A stretch of 64,000 nt of DNA, taken from contig NZ_JACHJO010000001.1 of assembly GCF_014203695.1 (NCBI RefSeq), positions 192,369-256,368 on the forward strand, given 5' to 3'. The stretch is from Nocardiopsis algeriensis (lineage in GTDB: Bacteria > Actinomycetota > Actinomycetes > Streptosporangiales > Streptosporangiaceae). The position numbers were made by a program, and so were the translations under genes. Below the pieces are notes generated by a model, which was given only the letters and a program-made list of their open reading frames with translations, was not told the DNA's origin and searched no databases. This document shows, one piece after another, positions 42,572-51,253 of the stretch. The first letter of the stretch is position 1. The number at the start of each line of letters is the position of its first letter.

Positions 42572-43510
42572 TCAGCGGCGCAGGGTCGTCCTCGCCAGGG
42601 CCAGGACGTGGACCGGGCGCAGGCCGCCGCCACCACCACCGCGGCCGCGGTGCTCGCGGCTGCCCGCGTAGGACTCGAAGGCCTCGACGGAACTGTGGGC
42701 CGGGGTCCAGCCGAGGGCGTTCTCCAGGTCGGAGCTATCCAGGGTCGCCTCCAGTCCCGTCCGGACCGCGCGGGCGGCGCTGGCGGAGGCGTAGTCGATG
42801 CTGCCCCGGCGGGCCACTCCGCGCAGGACCCGCAGGCCGGTGGCCGGGATCGGCAGGCGCCGGCCGCCGACGCGGCGGAGGCACTGGGAGAGCGGGACGT
42901 CGTCCTTGCCCGCGACGTCGAAGAAGCCCGTCTCGCCGCTCAGCGCCATGCGCACGAGCGCCTCGACCCCGTCGTCCTCGTGCAGGAAGCGCACGCGGGG
43001 GTCGCTGCCCAGGACCGTGGGCACGACACGCGAGTCGAGGTAGCGGGTGAGGGGGGTGTCCACGGTGGGACCGATGAGGTTGGCGAACCGCAGGACGGCC
43101 ACGGAAAGGTCCGGACGGCGGCGCTGGAGGCCGCGGGTGTGCCGCTCGACCTCGGCCGCGTCGTCGGCGTCGAGGGTGGCGCTGGAGCGCACCAGCAGGC
43201 GCCGGACGGTGGTGGAGCGCTGGGCCGCGGCGAGCACGCGCATGGTGCCGAGGAGGTTCTCCTCCCGGTTGACGCTGTGCGCGTTGTCCAGGCCGAGGTG
43301 GACGACGATGTCGGCGCCGGAGTCGGCGACGATCCTGTCCAGGCTGCCGTCGTGCAGGTCGACGTGGACGTGGTCGACACCCGCGGACACGGGCGGCGGC
43401 GCGGAATCCGCTCCGACCACCCGGCTGACGCCGGGTGCCGTGCGCAGGGCCCGGGCGACCCGGGCGGCCATGGGGCTGGAGACCCCGGTGACGAGTACGA
43501 CTTGAGCCAT
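42572..43510 (-). CDS. NAD-dependent epimerase/dehydratase (extended SDR family)
   Basis: The 312-residue protein starts MAQVVLVTGVSSPMAARVAR, a Rossmann nucleotide-binding start whose glycine pattern is GVSSPMA instead of the usual GxxGxxG. The extended SDR features VHLGLDN and RFANLIGP are present, but the canonical Tyr-x3-Lys pair is not evident, so catalysis may differ or be absent. The start has GAGGAACG upstream. It lies downstream of bS22, as the galE2-type gene does in mycobacteria. Confidence 0.8.
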   Translation of the reverse strand: MAQVVLVTGVSSPMAARVARALRTAPGVSRVVGADSAPPPVSAGVDHVHVDLHDGSLDRIVADSGADIVVHLGLDNAHSVNREENLLGTMRVLAAAQRSTTVRRLLVRSSATLDADDAAEVERHTRGLQRRRPDLSVAVLRFANLIGPTVDTPLTRYLDSRVVPTVLGSDPRVRFLHEDDGVEALVRMALSGETGFFDVAGKDDVPLSQCLRRVGGRRLPIPATGLRVLRGVARRGSIDYASASAARAVRTGLEATLDSSDLENALGWTPAHSSVEAFESYAGSREHRGRGGGGGGLRPVHVLALARTTLRR

Positions 43511-43857
43511 GGCGATACGTTCCTCGAGAGGAGACGGGGGCTGGGATCGCGGGCCGCCCACTCTCGGGATGGACGAGCGTCCGCGTCCCTGGTGACAACA
43601 ATGCCTCGGCCGCAGAATTCCGTCACGCGGCCGGGGATCGCTCTCACGTCAAGGGCGTGCCGTGGGGCGTGCTCGGCGGATACCCGGCGTTCTCCGGCCG
43701 GGCGGCCCCGCGAGGGCCGGGGACCGGACCGGGAGCCCGCGAGCGCCTCCGGCGCCGCGGGAAGCAGCCTGGCGGCCGAAAGGCCGAGGAGAATCCGTCG
43801 AACACGCCCTACGGCCCGCCCGCCCCCGCGGAGAGGCGAAGATCGCCGAGGCCGCCG
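43511..43857. other. intergenic region between bS22 and the epimerase gene
   Basis: A 347-base gap on the minus strand between the stop of the small ribosomal protein gene and the start of the epimerase. It is GC-rich with short inverted words but shows no open frame with coding character and no RNA gene that I can support. Confidence 0.3.
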
Positions 43858-43956
43858 CTACTTCTTGTTGCGGCGCGCGATACGCGTGCGCTTGAGCATC
43901 TTGCGGTGCTTCTTCTTCGCCATGCGCTTACGGCGCTTCTTGATGACGGAGCCCAT
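43858..43956 (-). CDS. 30S ribosomal protein bS22 (AURKAIP1/COX24 domain), 32 aa
   Basis: A 33-codon frame starts MGSVIKKRRKRMAKKKHRKM and ends RRNKK. It is almost entirely Lys/Arg/His and matches the small basic ribosomal protein bS22 first seen in mycobacterial 30S structures, which belongs to the AURKAIP1/COX24 family. It binds near 16S rRNA helices in the 30S subunit. It is too short for ordinary gene finders, but the sequence is diagnostic. The galE-like gene downstream keeps the usual neighbourhood. Confidence 0.92.
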   Translation of the reverse strand: MGSVIKKRRKRMAKKKHRKMLKRTRIARRNKK

Positions 43957-44177
43957 GGGACCACCCTCTCGCTGACAACGGGTAAAGACATGCCGGACCA
44001 CCCTGGCGGTGCGGCAAGGGGTACGGATGCGACTGCCGGGCCGTCCGGGCGGGCGCGTGCGCGGGGCACGGGACCACCTCGGCTGCCGGGGCGGGCCCCG
44101 GTGGGCCGGTGCTCGGCGGAGCCGTGCACCTACCGCACCCGAAGCTCCAGCTTACCGCCCCGGGTGTGCGCTGCGCG

Positions 44178-44813
44178 TCATGCCCCGGGGACCGAGGAGC
44201 CGCCGACGTACAGGGAGGCGGCCGGCTCGGCGTAGCTGACACCGGCCAGGCGTTCGCCGACGAAGGTCAGCGACGTGACGCTGGCCAGGTTGCACTCCCG
44301 CATGTCGGGGCGGTGCCAGAGGCGCTTGCCCTCGGCCGCGCGCCGCACCATCCAGATGGGGAGCTGGTGGCTGACGCACACCGCCTCCCTTCCCCAGGCC
44401 GCACGGCGGGCGACCTTGATGATGTCGACCATGCGGGCGACGATCTGCCGGTAGGGCTCGCCCCAGGACGGCTGGAAGGGGTTGTACACGCGCCGGAGGA
44501 CCTCGGGGTCGCGGATCGAGCGCCTCGACAGGGTCTTGCCCTGGAACTTGTTGTCGGCCTCGATGAGGCGCTCGTCGAGGACGACGGGCAGGTCCAGCGC
44601 CTTCTGGAGCGGGACCGCCGTCTCCTGTGTGCGGTCCAGCGGCGAGGAGTACAGCGCGGCGATGTCGTGGCCCTCGAACCACTCGGCCGCCGCCTCGGCC
44701 ATCTGCCGGCCGCGCTCGCTCAGGTGGAAGTCCGGGAGCCTGCCGTAGAGGACCTTCGACGGGTTGTGTACCTCGCCGTGCCGAAGCAGGTGCACGACGG
44801 TGGTCGTGGTCAT
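44178..44813 (-). CDS. histidine phosphatase (MSMEG_4193-like phosphomutase family)
   Basis: The 211-residue protein has the RHG motif LLRHGEVHNPSKVLYGR (catalytic His10), the partner segment LYSSPLDRTQET and the second catalytic histidine in VCVSHQLPIWMVRR. The insert between them (NPFQPSWGEPY) fits the actinobacterial family that follows hemL. The phosphorylated substrate is unknown. The start is 61 bases after the hemL stop, so it is probably in the hemL operon. Confidence 0.88.
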   Translation of the reverse strand: MTTTTVVHLLRHGEVHNPSKVLYGRLPDFHLSERGRQMAEAAAEWFEGHDIAALYSSPLDRTQETAVPLQKALDLPVVLDERLIEADNKFQGKTLSRRSIRDPEVLRRVYNPFQPSWGEPYRQIVARMVDIIKVARRAAWGREAVCVSHQLPIWMVRRAAEGKRLWHRPDMRECNLASVTSLTFVGERLAGVSYAEPAASLYVGGSSVPGA

Positions 44814-44874
44814 CGTGTGCGTCTTTCTCTTACTGGTCTGCCCGGACCGGTGGACGGCCCGGGCCGAACGCTGG

Positions 44875-46170
44875 TCAGCTCTGGGCCTCTGCCGCCGCCC
44901 GGGCGGCCCGGGGCAGGGCGGAGACGATCTGCTCGACGGCGGTGTCGTCGTGCGCCGCGGAGAAGAACCACGCCTCGAAGGCGGCCGGGGGCAGGTAGAC
45001 GCCCTGTTCGAGCATGGCGTGGAAGAAGGCCGCGTAGACCTTGGTGTCGGTGGTGCGGGCGGTGTCGAAGTCGACCGCCTCCCGGTCGGTGAAGAACACC
45101 GTGAACAGGTTGCCGCCGGTCTGGATCCGGTGGGTCACCCCGGCCTCGGTGAGCGCCGCGGCGACCTCGCCGCGGACCTGCGCGGAGACCCGGTCGAGGT
45201 GGGCGTAGACCTCGGGGGTCGCCCCCCGCAGGGTGGCCAGGCCGGCCGCGGTGGCGAGCGGGTTCCCCGACAGGGTCCCCGCCTGGTAGACCGGGCCGTT
45301 CGGGGCCAGGCGGTCCATGATCTCGGCGCGGCCGCCGAAGGCCGCCGCGGGCAGGCCGCCGCCCATGACCTTGCCGAAGGTCATGAGGTCGGGGGTGACG
45401 CCCTCCAGGCCGAACCACCCCGAGGCGCTGACGCGGAAGCCCGTGAGGACCTCGTCGAGGACGAGCAGCGCGCCGTGGGCGTGCGCGATCTCCTTGAGGC
45501 GCGCGTTGAAGCCCTCCCCGGGCGGAACGACGCCCATGTTGGCGGGGCAGGCCTCGGCGATGACGCAGGCGATGTCGTCGCCGTGCTCGGCGAAGGCCCG
45601 CTCGACGGCCTCGGTGTCGTTGTAGGGCAGGACCAGGGTGTCGGCGGCGCTGGCACCGGTGACGCCCGGGGAGTCGGGCAGGGCGAAGGTGGCCAGGCCC
45701 GAGCCGGCGGCGGCCAGGAGCGCGTCGACGTGTCCGTGGTAGTTGCCCGCGAACTTGACGACCTTGCTGCGCCCGGTGAAGCCGCGGGCCAGGCGGATCG
45801 CGGACATGGTGGCCTCGGTGCCCGAGTTGACCAGGCGGATCTTCTCGACGGGCGCGCGCTCGGTGATGAGCTCGGCGAGCTCGACCTCGCCCGGCGTCGG
45901 CGCACCGTAGGAGGTTCCGGCGTCGACCGCGGCGCGGAGTGCCGCGACGACGGAGGGCTCCGCGTGGCCGAGGATCAGCGGACCCCACGAGCAGACGAGG
46001 TCGACGTACCGGCGCCCGTCGGAGTCGGTGAGGTAGGGCCCCTGCCCGCCGACGAAGAAGGGCGGGGTGCCTCCGACCGCGCCGAAGGCGCGCACGGGCG
46101 AGTTCACCCCGCCGGGGATGACGGCGGCGGCGCGCTGGAAGAGCTCTTCTGAAGTCTGTTGAGTACCCAC
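44875..46170 (-). CDS. hemL: glutamate-1-semialdehyde 2,1-aminomutase
   Basis: HemL converts glutamate-1-semialdehyde to 5-aminolevulinate, the first common tetrapyrrole precursor, after HemA (gene at 60696-62159). The 431-residue PLP enzyme has the cofactor lysine Lys267 in [12 protein letters not shown], the PLP Asp in [12 protein letters not shown], and [15 protein letters not shown]. It starts with GTG at 46170. hemL is separated from hemACDB by the cellulase block, although all act in the same pathway. Confidence 0.95.
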   Translation of the reverse strand: MGTQQTSEELFQRAAAVIPGGVNSPVRAFGAVGGTPPFFVGGQGPYLTDSDGRRYVDLVCSWGPLILGHAEPSVVAALRAAVDAGTSYGAPTPGEVELAELITERAPVEKIRLVNSGTEATMSAIRLARGFTGRSKVVKFAGNYHGHVDALLAAAGSGLATFALPDSPGVTGASAADTLVLPYNDTEAVERAFAEHGDDIACVIAEACPANMGVVPPGEGFNARLKEIAHAHGALLVLDEVLTGFRVSASGWFGLEGVTPDLMTFGKVMGGGLPAAAFGGRAEIMDRLAPNGPVYQAGTLSGNPLATAAGLATLRGATPEVYAHLDRVSAQVRGEVAAALTEAGVTHRIQTGGNLFTVFFTDREAVDFDTARTTDTKVYAAFFHAMLEQGVYLPPAAFEAWFFSAAHDDTAVEQIVSALPRAARAAAEAQS

Positions 46171-46341
46171 CTCACCAGTGTGTCAGCTGTGTCCGGTTTC
46201 AGGACCATGACCCGCCTCGCAGTCCTGCTGCCTGCGCCGATCCCGGCGGTGCCGGAAACGGCGGGTGCTCCGCCACCGGAGGAGCTACCAACAAGTAACT
46301 TGGGCGGTGCCCATCCGCTTCACCACGAGACCGGAGCTGTC

Positions 46342-46824
46342 ATGGCCGAGAACTTCACCACAGCGGACCTGATCGACGACCACGGCGACACCCTGCGCAG
46401 CTGCTCCACCCAGTTCCGTCGCTACGGGGGCCGAGCGGTGTTCTCCGGCCCGATCCGCACGGTCAAGTGCCACGAGGACAACGGTCTGGTCAAGCAGGTC
46501 CTCAACACCCCCGGCGAGGGCGCGGTGCTGGTCGTGGACGGCGGAGGCTCGCTGCGCTCCGCCCTGATGGGCGACATGATCGCCGAGGCCGCGGTGGCCA
46601 ACGGGTGGGCCGGCGTGGTGATCCACGGCGCCGTGCGCGACACCGTCGCGATCGGCGGGCTCGACCTGGGTGTCAAGGCGCTGGGGTCCAACCCGCGCAA
46701 GTCCGCCAAGGACGCCGCGGGCCGCCTGGACGTGCCGGTGACCTTCGGCGACGTCACCTTTCACCCGGGAGAATGGCTCTACAGCGACGAGGACGGCATC
46801 GTGGTGAACGCCGAGAGGATCTGA
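46342..46824 (+). CDS. rraA: RraA-family ribonuclease E regulator or aldolase
   Basis: The 160-residue protein has the RraA swivelling alpha/beta fold: [55 protein letters not shown] (split here) and the C-terminal GVTFHPG-like [13 protein letters not shown]. coli RraA inhibits RNase E; actinobacterial members are less clear and some related proteins are 4-hydroxy-4-methyl-2-oxoglutarate aldolases. It points away from hemL. The start at 46342 is the first with coding character. Confidence 0.88.
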   Translation: MAENFTTADLIDDHGDTLRSCSTQFRRYGGRAVFSGPIRTVKCHEDNGLVKQVLNTPGEGAVLVVDGGGSLRSALMGDMIAEAAVANGWAGVVIHGAVRDTVAIGGLDLGVKALGSNPRKSAKDAAGRLDVPVTFGDVTFHPGEWLYSDEDGIVVNAERI

Positions 46825-46906
46825 CCGGACACGGGGCACGGGGCCGACCGGGAACCGGGGACGTTCCTCTCCCCGCCCTTCCGGATCCTCCCGGAAGAGA
46901 TGCCGA

Positions 46907-46952
46907 AAAGGATCCTCCCCGGGCGCGCGTCGCCGCCCGGGGAGGATCCTTT
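46907..46952. terminator. bidirectional terminator, 19-bp perfect hairpin
   Basis: Positions 46907-46925 and 46934-46952 are exact reverse complements around an eight-base loop, starting AAAGGATCC and ending GGATCCTTT. It lies between the convergent rraA (stop 46824) and the AA10 gene (stop 47101) and closes the cellulase cluster. Confidence 0.9.
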
Positions 46953-47100
46953 CTCCTGGTGGGCCGGGGCGTGCCCTGCGGACGGTGCGGGCCGCGGAGG
47001 TCCCCGGCCCTCGGGCGGCGGTCCCGTCGACCTCCGCCCGTGCCGGGGCCCTCCCCCTGCTGTCACACCGCTGCCGGGCCCTGTCCGGCCTCAGCGGTCG

Positions 47101-48186
47101 CTACGCCCCGGGCCCGCATTCCACCCGGGGGTCGATGTTGGTGCCCGTCGCGGTCGCGGTGAACCCGAAGGTGGCGGACTCCCCCGCGTCGAGCACGCCG
47201 TTGTGGGCCGCGTTGGTCACCTCGAAGTGGGCTCCGTGGTTGACCACCGAACCGTTCCACAGGCTGCTGATCTGCTGGCCGTTGGCGTAGACCCAGTCGA
47301 CCATCCAGCCGTCGGTGCCGTCGTCACCGGCCGTGACCTCGACCTCGGCCTGGAAGCCGCCGGACCACTCGTTGACCACCCGGTACTCGGCGGTGCAGTA
47401 CTCCTCCGCGGGCTCCGGGTCGGGCCCGGGGTCCGGCTCGGGGTCCGGGTCCGGGTCCGGCTCCGGGTCCGGCTCCGGGTCCGGCTCCGGGTCGGGGCCC
47501 GGGTCACCGGTTCCGCCGTTGAAGACCACGTCGGAGCAGTTGTAGAACGCCTCGGGGCTGTCGGAGCGCTCCCAGACCGAGTAGATGATGTGCCGGCCGT
47601 CGCGGTTGGGCAGGTCGACGTCCCAGTAGTACTCGGCCCCCGCGTCCCCGCCGCTGCGCAGCGGCGGGTCGACGGCCTCGTCGATCAGCTCCAGGTCGTC
47701 CCAGGTCAGCGGCTGGTTGGGGTTCCAGCCCGACTTGGTGACGTAGGTGTAGAACGTGCCGGGGTGCGGCGCCCAGGCGTTGTGGCGGAACTCCACCGTC
47801 GTGTTCGCCCGGAGCGCGGTGGAGGGCCAGTCCGTGCGGGCCGCGTTGAACGCGCTGAAGGGCTCGGTCGGGCCGCACAGCTCCCCGTCGGCGACGAACG
47901 CGCGGTGCTGCCCGTTCGAGTTGCTGATCAGGTTGCCGAACCAGTTCCAGAACGGGTAGTCACCGCCCTCGGCCAGCGCGTCGGCGCACGCCGGGTTGGT
48001 GGGCGCCAGGGCACCGCCGGAGCTGCCGCCGGTGGCGTCCTGGAAGCACGCGTAGGTGCGGGAGGCGGGGTAGGTGAAGGCGCCGTGCGCCTCGGCCGCC
48101 GGAGGGGCGACCACCACCGAGTAGCCGACGGCGAGCGCGCCGAGGGCCACCCCTGTGGAGAGGAGGTTGCGGATACGTGACCTCAT
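47101..48186 (-). CDS. secreted AA10 lytic polysaccharide monooxygenase with CBM2
   Basis: The 361-residue protein has a signal peptide ending AEA, so the mature enzyme starts with His34 of HGAFTYPASRTYACF, the first half of the copper histidine brace. The second brace histidine is probably His141 in NAWAPHPGTFYTY. The AA10 domain spans about 34-223, followed by a Pro/Asp/Glu linker with repeated DPEP units (about 226-262) and a CBM2 (about 264-358). This is the layout of the Thermobifida E8-type cellulose-active AA10. It oxidatively cleaves crystalline cellulose or chitin and is last in the five-gene cluster. Confidence 0.95.
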   Translation of the reverse strand: MRSRIRNLLSTGVALGALAVGYSVVVAPPAAEAHGAFTYPASRTYACFQDATGGSSGGALAPTNPACADALAEGGDYPFWNWFGNLISNSNGQHRAFVADGELCGPTEPFSAFNAARTDWPSTALRANTTVEFRHNAWAPHPGTFYTYVTKSGWNPNQPLTWDDLELIDEAVDPPLRSGGDAGAEYYWDVDLPNRDGRHIIYSVWERSDSPEAFYNCSDVVFNGGTGDPGPDPEPDPEPDPEPDPDPDPEPDPGPDPEPAEEYCTAEYRVVNEWSGGFQAEVEVTAGDDGTDGWMVDWVYANGQQISSLWNGSVVNHGAHFEVTNAAHNGVLDAGESATFGFTATATGTNIDPRVECGPGA

Positions 48187-48253
48187 GTGTTCTTCCTTTC
48201 AGGTGGGTGACGCCCGGCCGGGCGCCTGCCCGGCCGGGCCGCCGCCGCTCCGG

Positions 48254-49627
48254 TCAGGAGGCGGCGGCGCACGTGGCGTCGGGCGCCGAAGCCCCGCCGC
48301 TGTGCGTACCGGTGAACCCGAACGCGGTGGACTGCCCCGCCGCGAGGGTGCCGTTGTAGGAGACGTTGGAGGCGGTGACGGTGCTGCCGGAGGTGGACAC
48401 GTCGGCGTTCCACGCCTGGGTCACGCTCTGGCCCGCGGGCTGGGTCCACGTGACGGTCCAGCCGGTGATCGGGGCGTCGGCGGTGACGGTGACCTCGCCC
48501 TGGAAACCGCCGGACCACTCGTTGACCACCCGGAACTCGGCGGTGCAGCCGCCGTCGGCCGGCGGGTCGGTCGGCTCCTCGGAGGGCTCCTCGGAAGGCT
48601 CTTCGGAGGGCTCCTCCCCGGGGTCCCCGCCGGGACCGCCGTAGACCGGCGCCTCCTGCGCGGTCTGCGCGATGCCGTTCGGACCGTAGAAGATCCGCTC
48701 GCCCCACGGGGTGAGGCTGTCGCCGTCGAAGCCCTCGACCATGTCGAGGTACTCGACACCGCCGCCGTTGCCGCTCCACGACCAGCCGATGTAGCCCAGT
48801 CCCAGGCGCTCGGTGTGGGACATGATGGCGTCCTCGTCGGGGTTGCCGTCGCTGTGGTCGTGGCCGAACTCGCCGACGATCAGCGGCAGGCCGGCGTCCG
48901 TGAAGTGCTCCAGGTAGGAGACGACCGTGGACTCCTGCTGGTAGACGCCGTACATGTGGATGGAGAAGACCGTGTTGCGGTCGGGGTCGGAGTCGAAGAC
49001 CGACGAGGCGTTGTCGCGCATGATGCCCTGCCAGTCCTGGCCCCAGTTGGGGGCGTCCACGACCAGGGTGTGGTCGAAGCCGGCGTCGCGCAGCCGGTTG
49101 ATCGCCGCACCGGTGTCGGCGGCCCAGCCCTGGTTGGCGGCGGCGTCGTTGCCGTAGGGCTCGTTGCCGATGTTGACGAGGATGTGGTCCTCCTCGCCCT
49201 TGACCGCGTCCTGGATCCGCAGCCAGTAGTCGACCGCCTGGTCGAGGGTGGCCGCGCCGGCCTGCTCGCCGTAGCCGGTGGTGTCGTGGACCTCCAGCAT
49301 GCAGATGAGCCGGTTGGCCTTGCAGAGGGAGACGACGTTCTCCACGTCGGAGACGCTGTTCTCCGTCCAGCGGTCACCGCTGCTCAGGACGACGCGGACG
49401 GTGTTGGCGCCGTGGCTCTTGATGTCGGCGAAGGCGCCGGTCTCGTGGGCGAACCAGGTGTGGGCGTGGCTGACGCCGCGGATGACGAAGTCGTTCCCGG
49501 CGGCGTCCACCAGGCGCCCGTTCTCGACGCGGAACCCCGTGTCGGCGTGGGCGGGCAGGCTGAGGGCCAGGAGGGAGGCGACCAGTGCCAGGACGGATCC
49601 CAGCGCTATGGCCAGTCGTTGCAACAT
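48254..49627 (-). CDS. secreted GH5 (subfamily 8-like) beta-mannanase with CBM2
   Basis: The 457-residue protein has a signal peptide (1-28, ending AHA), then a GH5 barrel starting TGFRVENGRLVDAAGNDFVI with VSHAHTW, the pattern of actinomycete beta-mannanases. The acid/base is Glu156 in VNIGNEPYGN and the nucleophile is Glu253 in LIVGEFGHD. A linker with EEPSEEPSEEP repeats leads to a C-terminal CBM2 (about 361-455). An endoglucanase activity cannot be excluded, because GH5 specificity is hard to read from sequence. Confidence 0.9.
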   Translation of the reverse strand: MLQRLAIALGSVLALVASLLALSLPAHADTGFRVENGRLVDAAGNDFVIRGVSHAHTWFAHETGAFADIKSHGANTVRVVLSSGDRWTENSVSDVENVVSLCKANRLICMLEVHDTTGYGEQAGAATLDQAVDYWLRIQDAVKGEEDHILVNIGNEPYGNDAAANQGWAADTGAAINRLRDAGFDHTLVVDAPNWGQDWQGIMRDNASSVFDSDPDRNTVFSIHMYGVYQQESTVVSYLEHFTDAGLPLIVGEFGHDHSDGNPDEDAIMSHTERLGLGYIGWSWSGNGGGVEYLDMVEGFDGDSLTPWGERIFYGPNGIAQTAQEAPVYGGPGGDPGEEPSEEPSEEPSEEPTDPPADGGCTAEFRVVNEWSGGFQGEVTVTADAPITGWTVTWTQPAGQSVTQAWNADVSTSGSTVTASNVSYNGTLAAGQSTAFGFTGTHSGGASAPDATCAAAS

Positions 49628-49743
49628 GGATCTCTCCGGTGGGGGGTTGGGTCCCGGGGACCGGGAGGAGGAGGCCCGGCCCCCGGGAGCATGGGTGGAG
49701 CCCGGGACGCCCGCGGTGGGGAGTCGGACGCCCCGGGGGTCTG

Positions 49744-51162
49744 TCAGCCGCAGGCGGCCCCGTTGAGGCTGAAGCCGCTCGGCGTTCCGGCCTGTCCCGT
49801 GTGGGTGAGCTGGAAGCCGAACGAGGTGCTCGCACCCGGGGCGAGGGTCCCGTTCCAGGAGACGCCCTCGGCGGTCACCGAGCTGCCGCTCTGGCTCACC
49901 GTCGCGTTCCAGGCGTTCGTGATCCGCTCGCCCGAGGGCTGGGTCCAGGTCAGGCGCCAGCCGTTCACCGCCGCGTCGCCGGTGTTGCGGACGGTGACGT
50001 CGACGACCGCGCCCTGGCCCCACTGGTTGACGACGGTGTAGTCGACGTCACAGGAGCCGTCCCCGGGCTCGGGGTCCGGGTCCGGATCGGGGTCGGGGCC
50101 GGGGTCGGTCTGTCCGCCGCCGAGGGCCTCGTGCATCGCCCAGTAGGCCGGCTTGGGCTGGTAGTTGTCGTCGTAGGGCAGAGCCGCGCCCTGCCCCGGG
50201 AAGGTGTCGGGGATCCACGAGTGGGGGTCGGCGACGCCCCACACGGTCACGCCGCCGCAGCCGTCGACCGCCAGACAGGCCTCGAAGACCGTCCTGTAGT
50301 CGTTCGCCTGCTGCTGGAGCGCCTGCTGGCTCGCGGGGGTCGACGTGCGGATGTCGACCTCGGTGATGACGACCTCCAGCCCGAGGTCCGCGAAGCGCTG
50401 GATGTTGGCCTGCATGCTGCTGGGGACCTGGCCCACGATGAGGTGCGACTGGAGGCCGACCCCGTGCAGCGGCACGCCCTGGGCGAGCAGCGAGGACGCC
50501 AGGCGGTACAGGCCGTCGCTCTTGGCGTTGATCCCCTCGACGTTGTAGTCGTTGATGAACAGGCGGGCGTTCGGATCGGCCTCGTGCGCCATCTCCAGGG
50601 CCGTGGCGATGTAGCCCTCACCGAGGGTCCGGTGGAACACCGAGTCCCGGAAGCTCCCGTCCTCGTTGAACGCCTCGTTGACCACGTCCCAGTAGTCGAT
50701 GTCGCCCCGGTACCGCCCGACAGTGGTGGAGATGTGCTCCTCCATCACCTGCTCCAGCTCGGGTCCGCTGAAGCCCCCGTTCGACACCCACGAGGGCAGC
50801 TGGCTGTGCCACACGAGCGTGTGCCCGTAGACGTCCTGCCCGTTGGCCTGCGCGAAGTCGACCAGACGGTCGGCGCCCGACCAGTTGAACTGGCCGCGCT
50901 GGGGCTGGACCGACTCCCACTTGAGCGAGTTCTCGTGGGTGACGGAGTTGTACTGGGTCGCGGCGATGTCCGCGTACCGGGCGTTGTCCAGCAGATGGGA
51001 CGACACGGCCACGCCCATGCGCAGCCCGTGCCGGTCGGCCAGGTCGCGCAGCGGGGTCTCTTCCGCCTGTGCGGCCCCGGCCGCCCCCGTGACGAGGGCC
51101 AGGGACGCGACGGCGAGGAACGCCGCCACACGCGCGGCCACGGTTCTTCTTCCTGCTGCCAT
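49744..51162 (-). CDS. secreted GH10 endo-1,4-beta-xylanase with CBM2
   Basis: The 472-residue enzyme has a signal peptide (about 1-33), a GH10 barrel (about 36-348) with acid/base Glu163 in WDVVNEAFN and nucleophile Glu267 in VVITEVDIRTS, a DPDPDPDP linker and a C-terminal CBM2 (about 370-471). GH10 enzymes hydrolyse xylan main chains, including decorated ones. The ATG at 51162 is chosen because AAAGGAG lies at good spacing; an in-frame GTG six bases upstream would sit on the ribosome binding site. Confidence 0.95.
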   Translation of the reverse strand: MAAGRRTVAARVAAFLAVASLALVTGAAGAAQAEETPLRDLADRHGLRMGVAVSSHLLDNARYADIAATQYNSVTHENSLKWESVQPQRGQFNWSGADRLVDFAQANGQDVYGHTLVWHSQLPSWVSNGGFSGPELEQVMEEHISTTVGRYRGDIDYWDVVNEAFNEDGSFRDSVFHRTLGEGYIATALEMAHEADPNARLFINDYNVEGINAKSDGLYRLASSLLAQGVPLHGVGLQSHLIVGQVPSSMQANIQRFADLGLEVVITEVDIRTSTPASQQALQQQANDYRTVFEACLAVDGCGGVTVWGVADPHSWIPDTFPGQGAALPYDDNYQPKPAYWAMHEALGGGQTDPGPDPDPDPDPEPGDGSCDVDYTVVNQWGQGAVVDVTVRNTGDAAVNGWRLTWTQPSGERITNAWNATVSQSGSSVTAEGVSWNGTLAPGASTSFGFQLTHTGQAGTPSGFSLNGAACG

Positions 51163-51203
51163 GACCACTCCTTTCCTTTCTTGTCTTGCCGTTGCGGGTG
51201 GAA

Positions 51204-51237
51204 GGGGCCGGACCTGCGGGCCCGCAGGCCCGGCCCC
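51204..51237. other. intergenic hairpin after the GH48 gene
   Basis: GGGGCCGG-A-CCTGCGGG pairs with CCCGCAGG-C-CCGGCCCC with one A/C mismatch. The hairpin stands 17 bases downstream of the GH48 stop and 42 bases ahead of the GH10 start, so it could end part of the transcription or mark an mRNA processing/stability site inside the cluster. Confidence 0.65.
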
Positions 51238-51253
51238 CGTCTGTGTCGGCGGA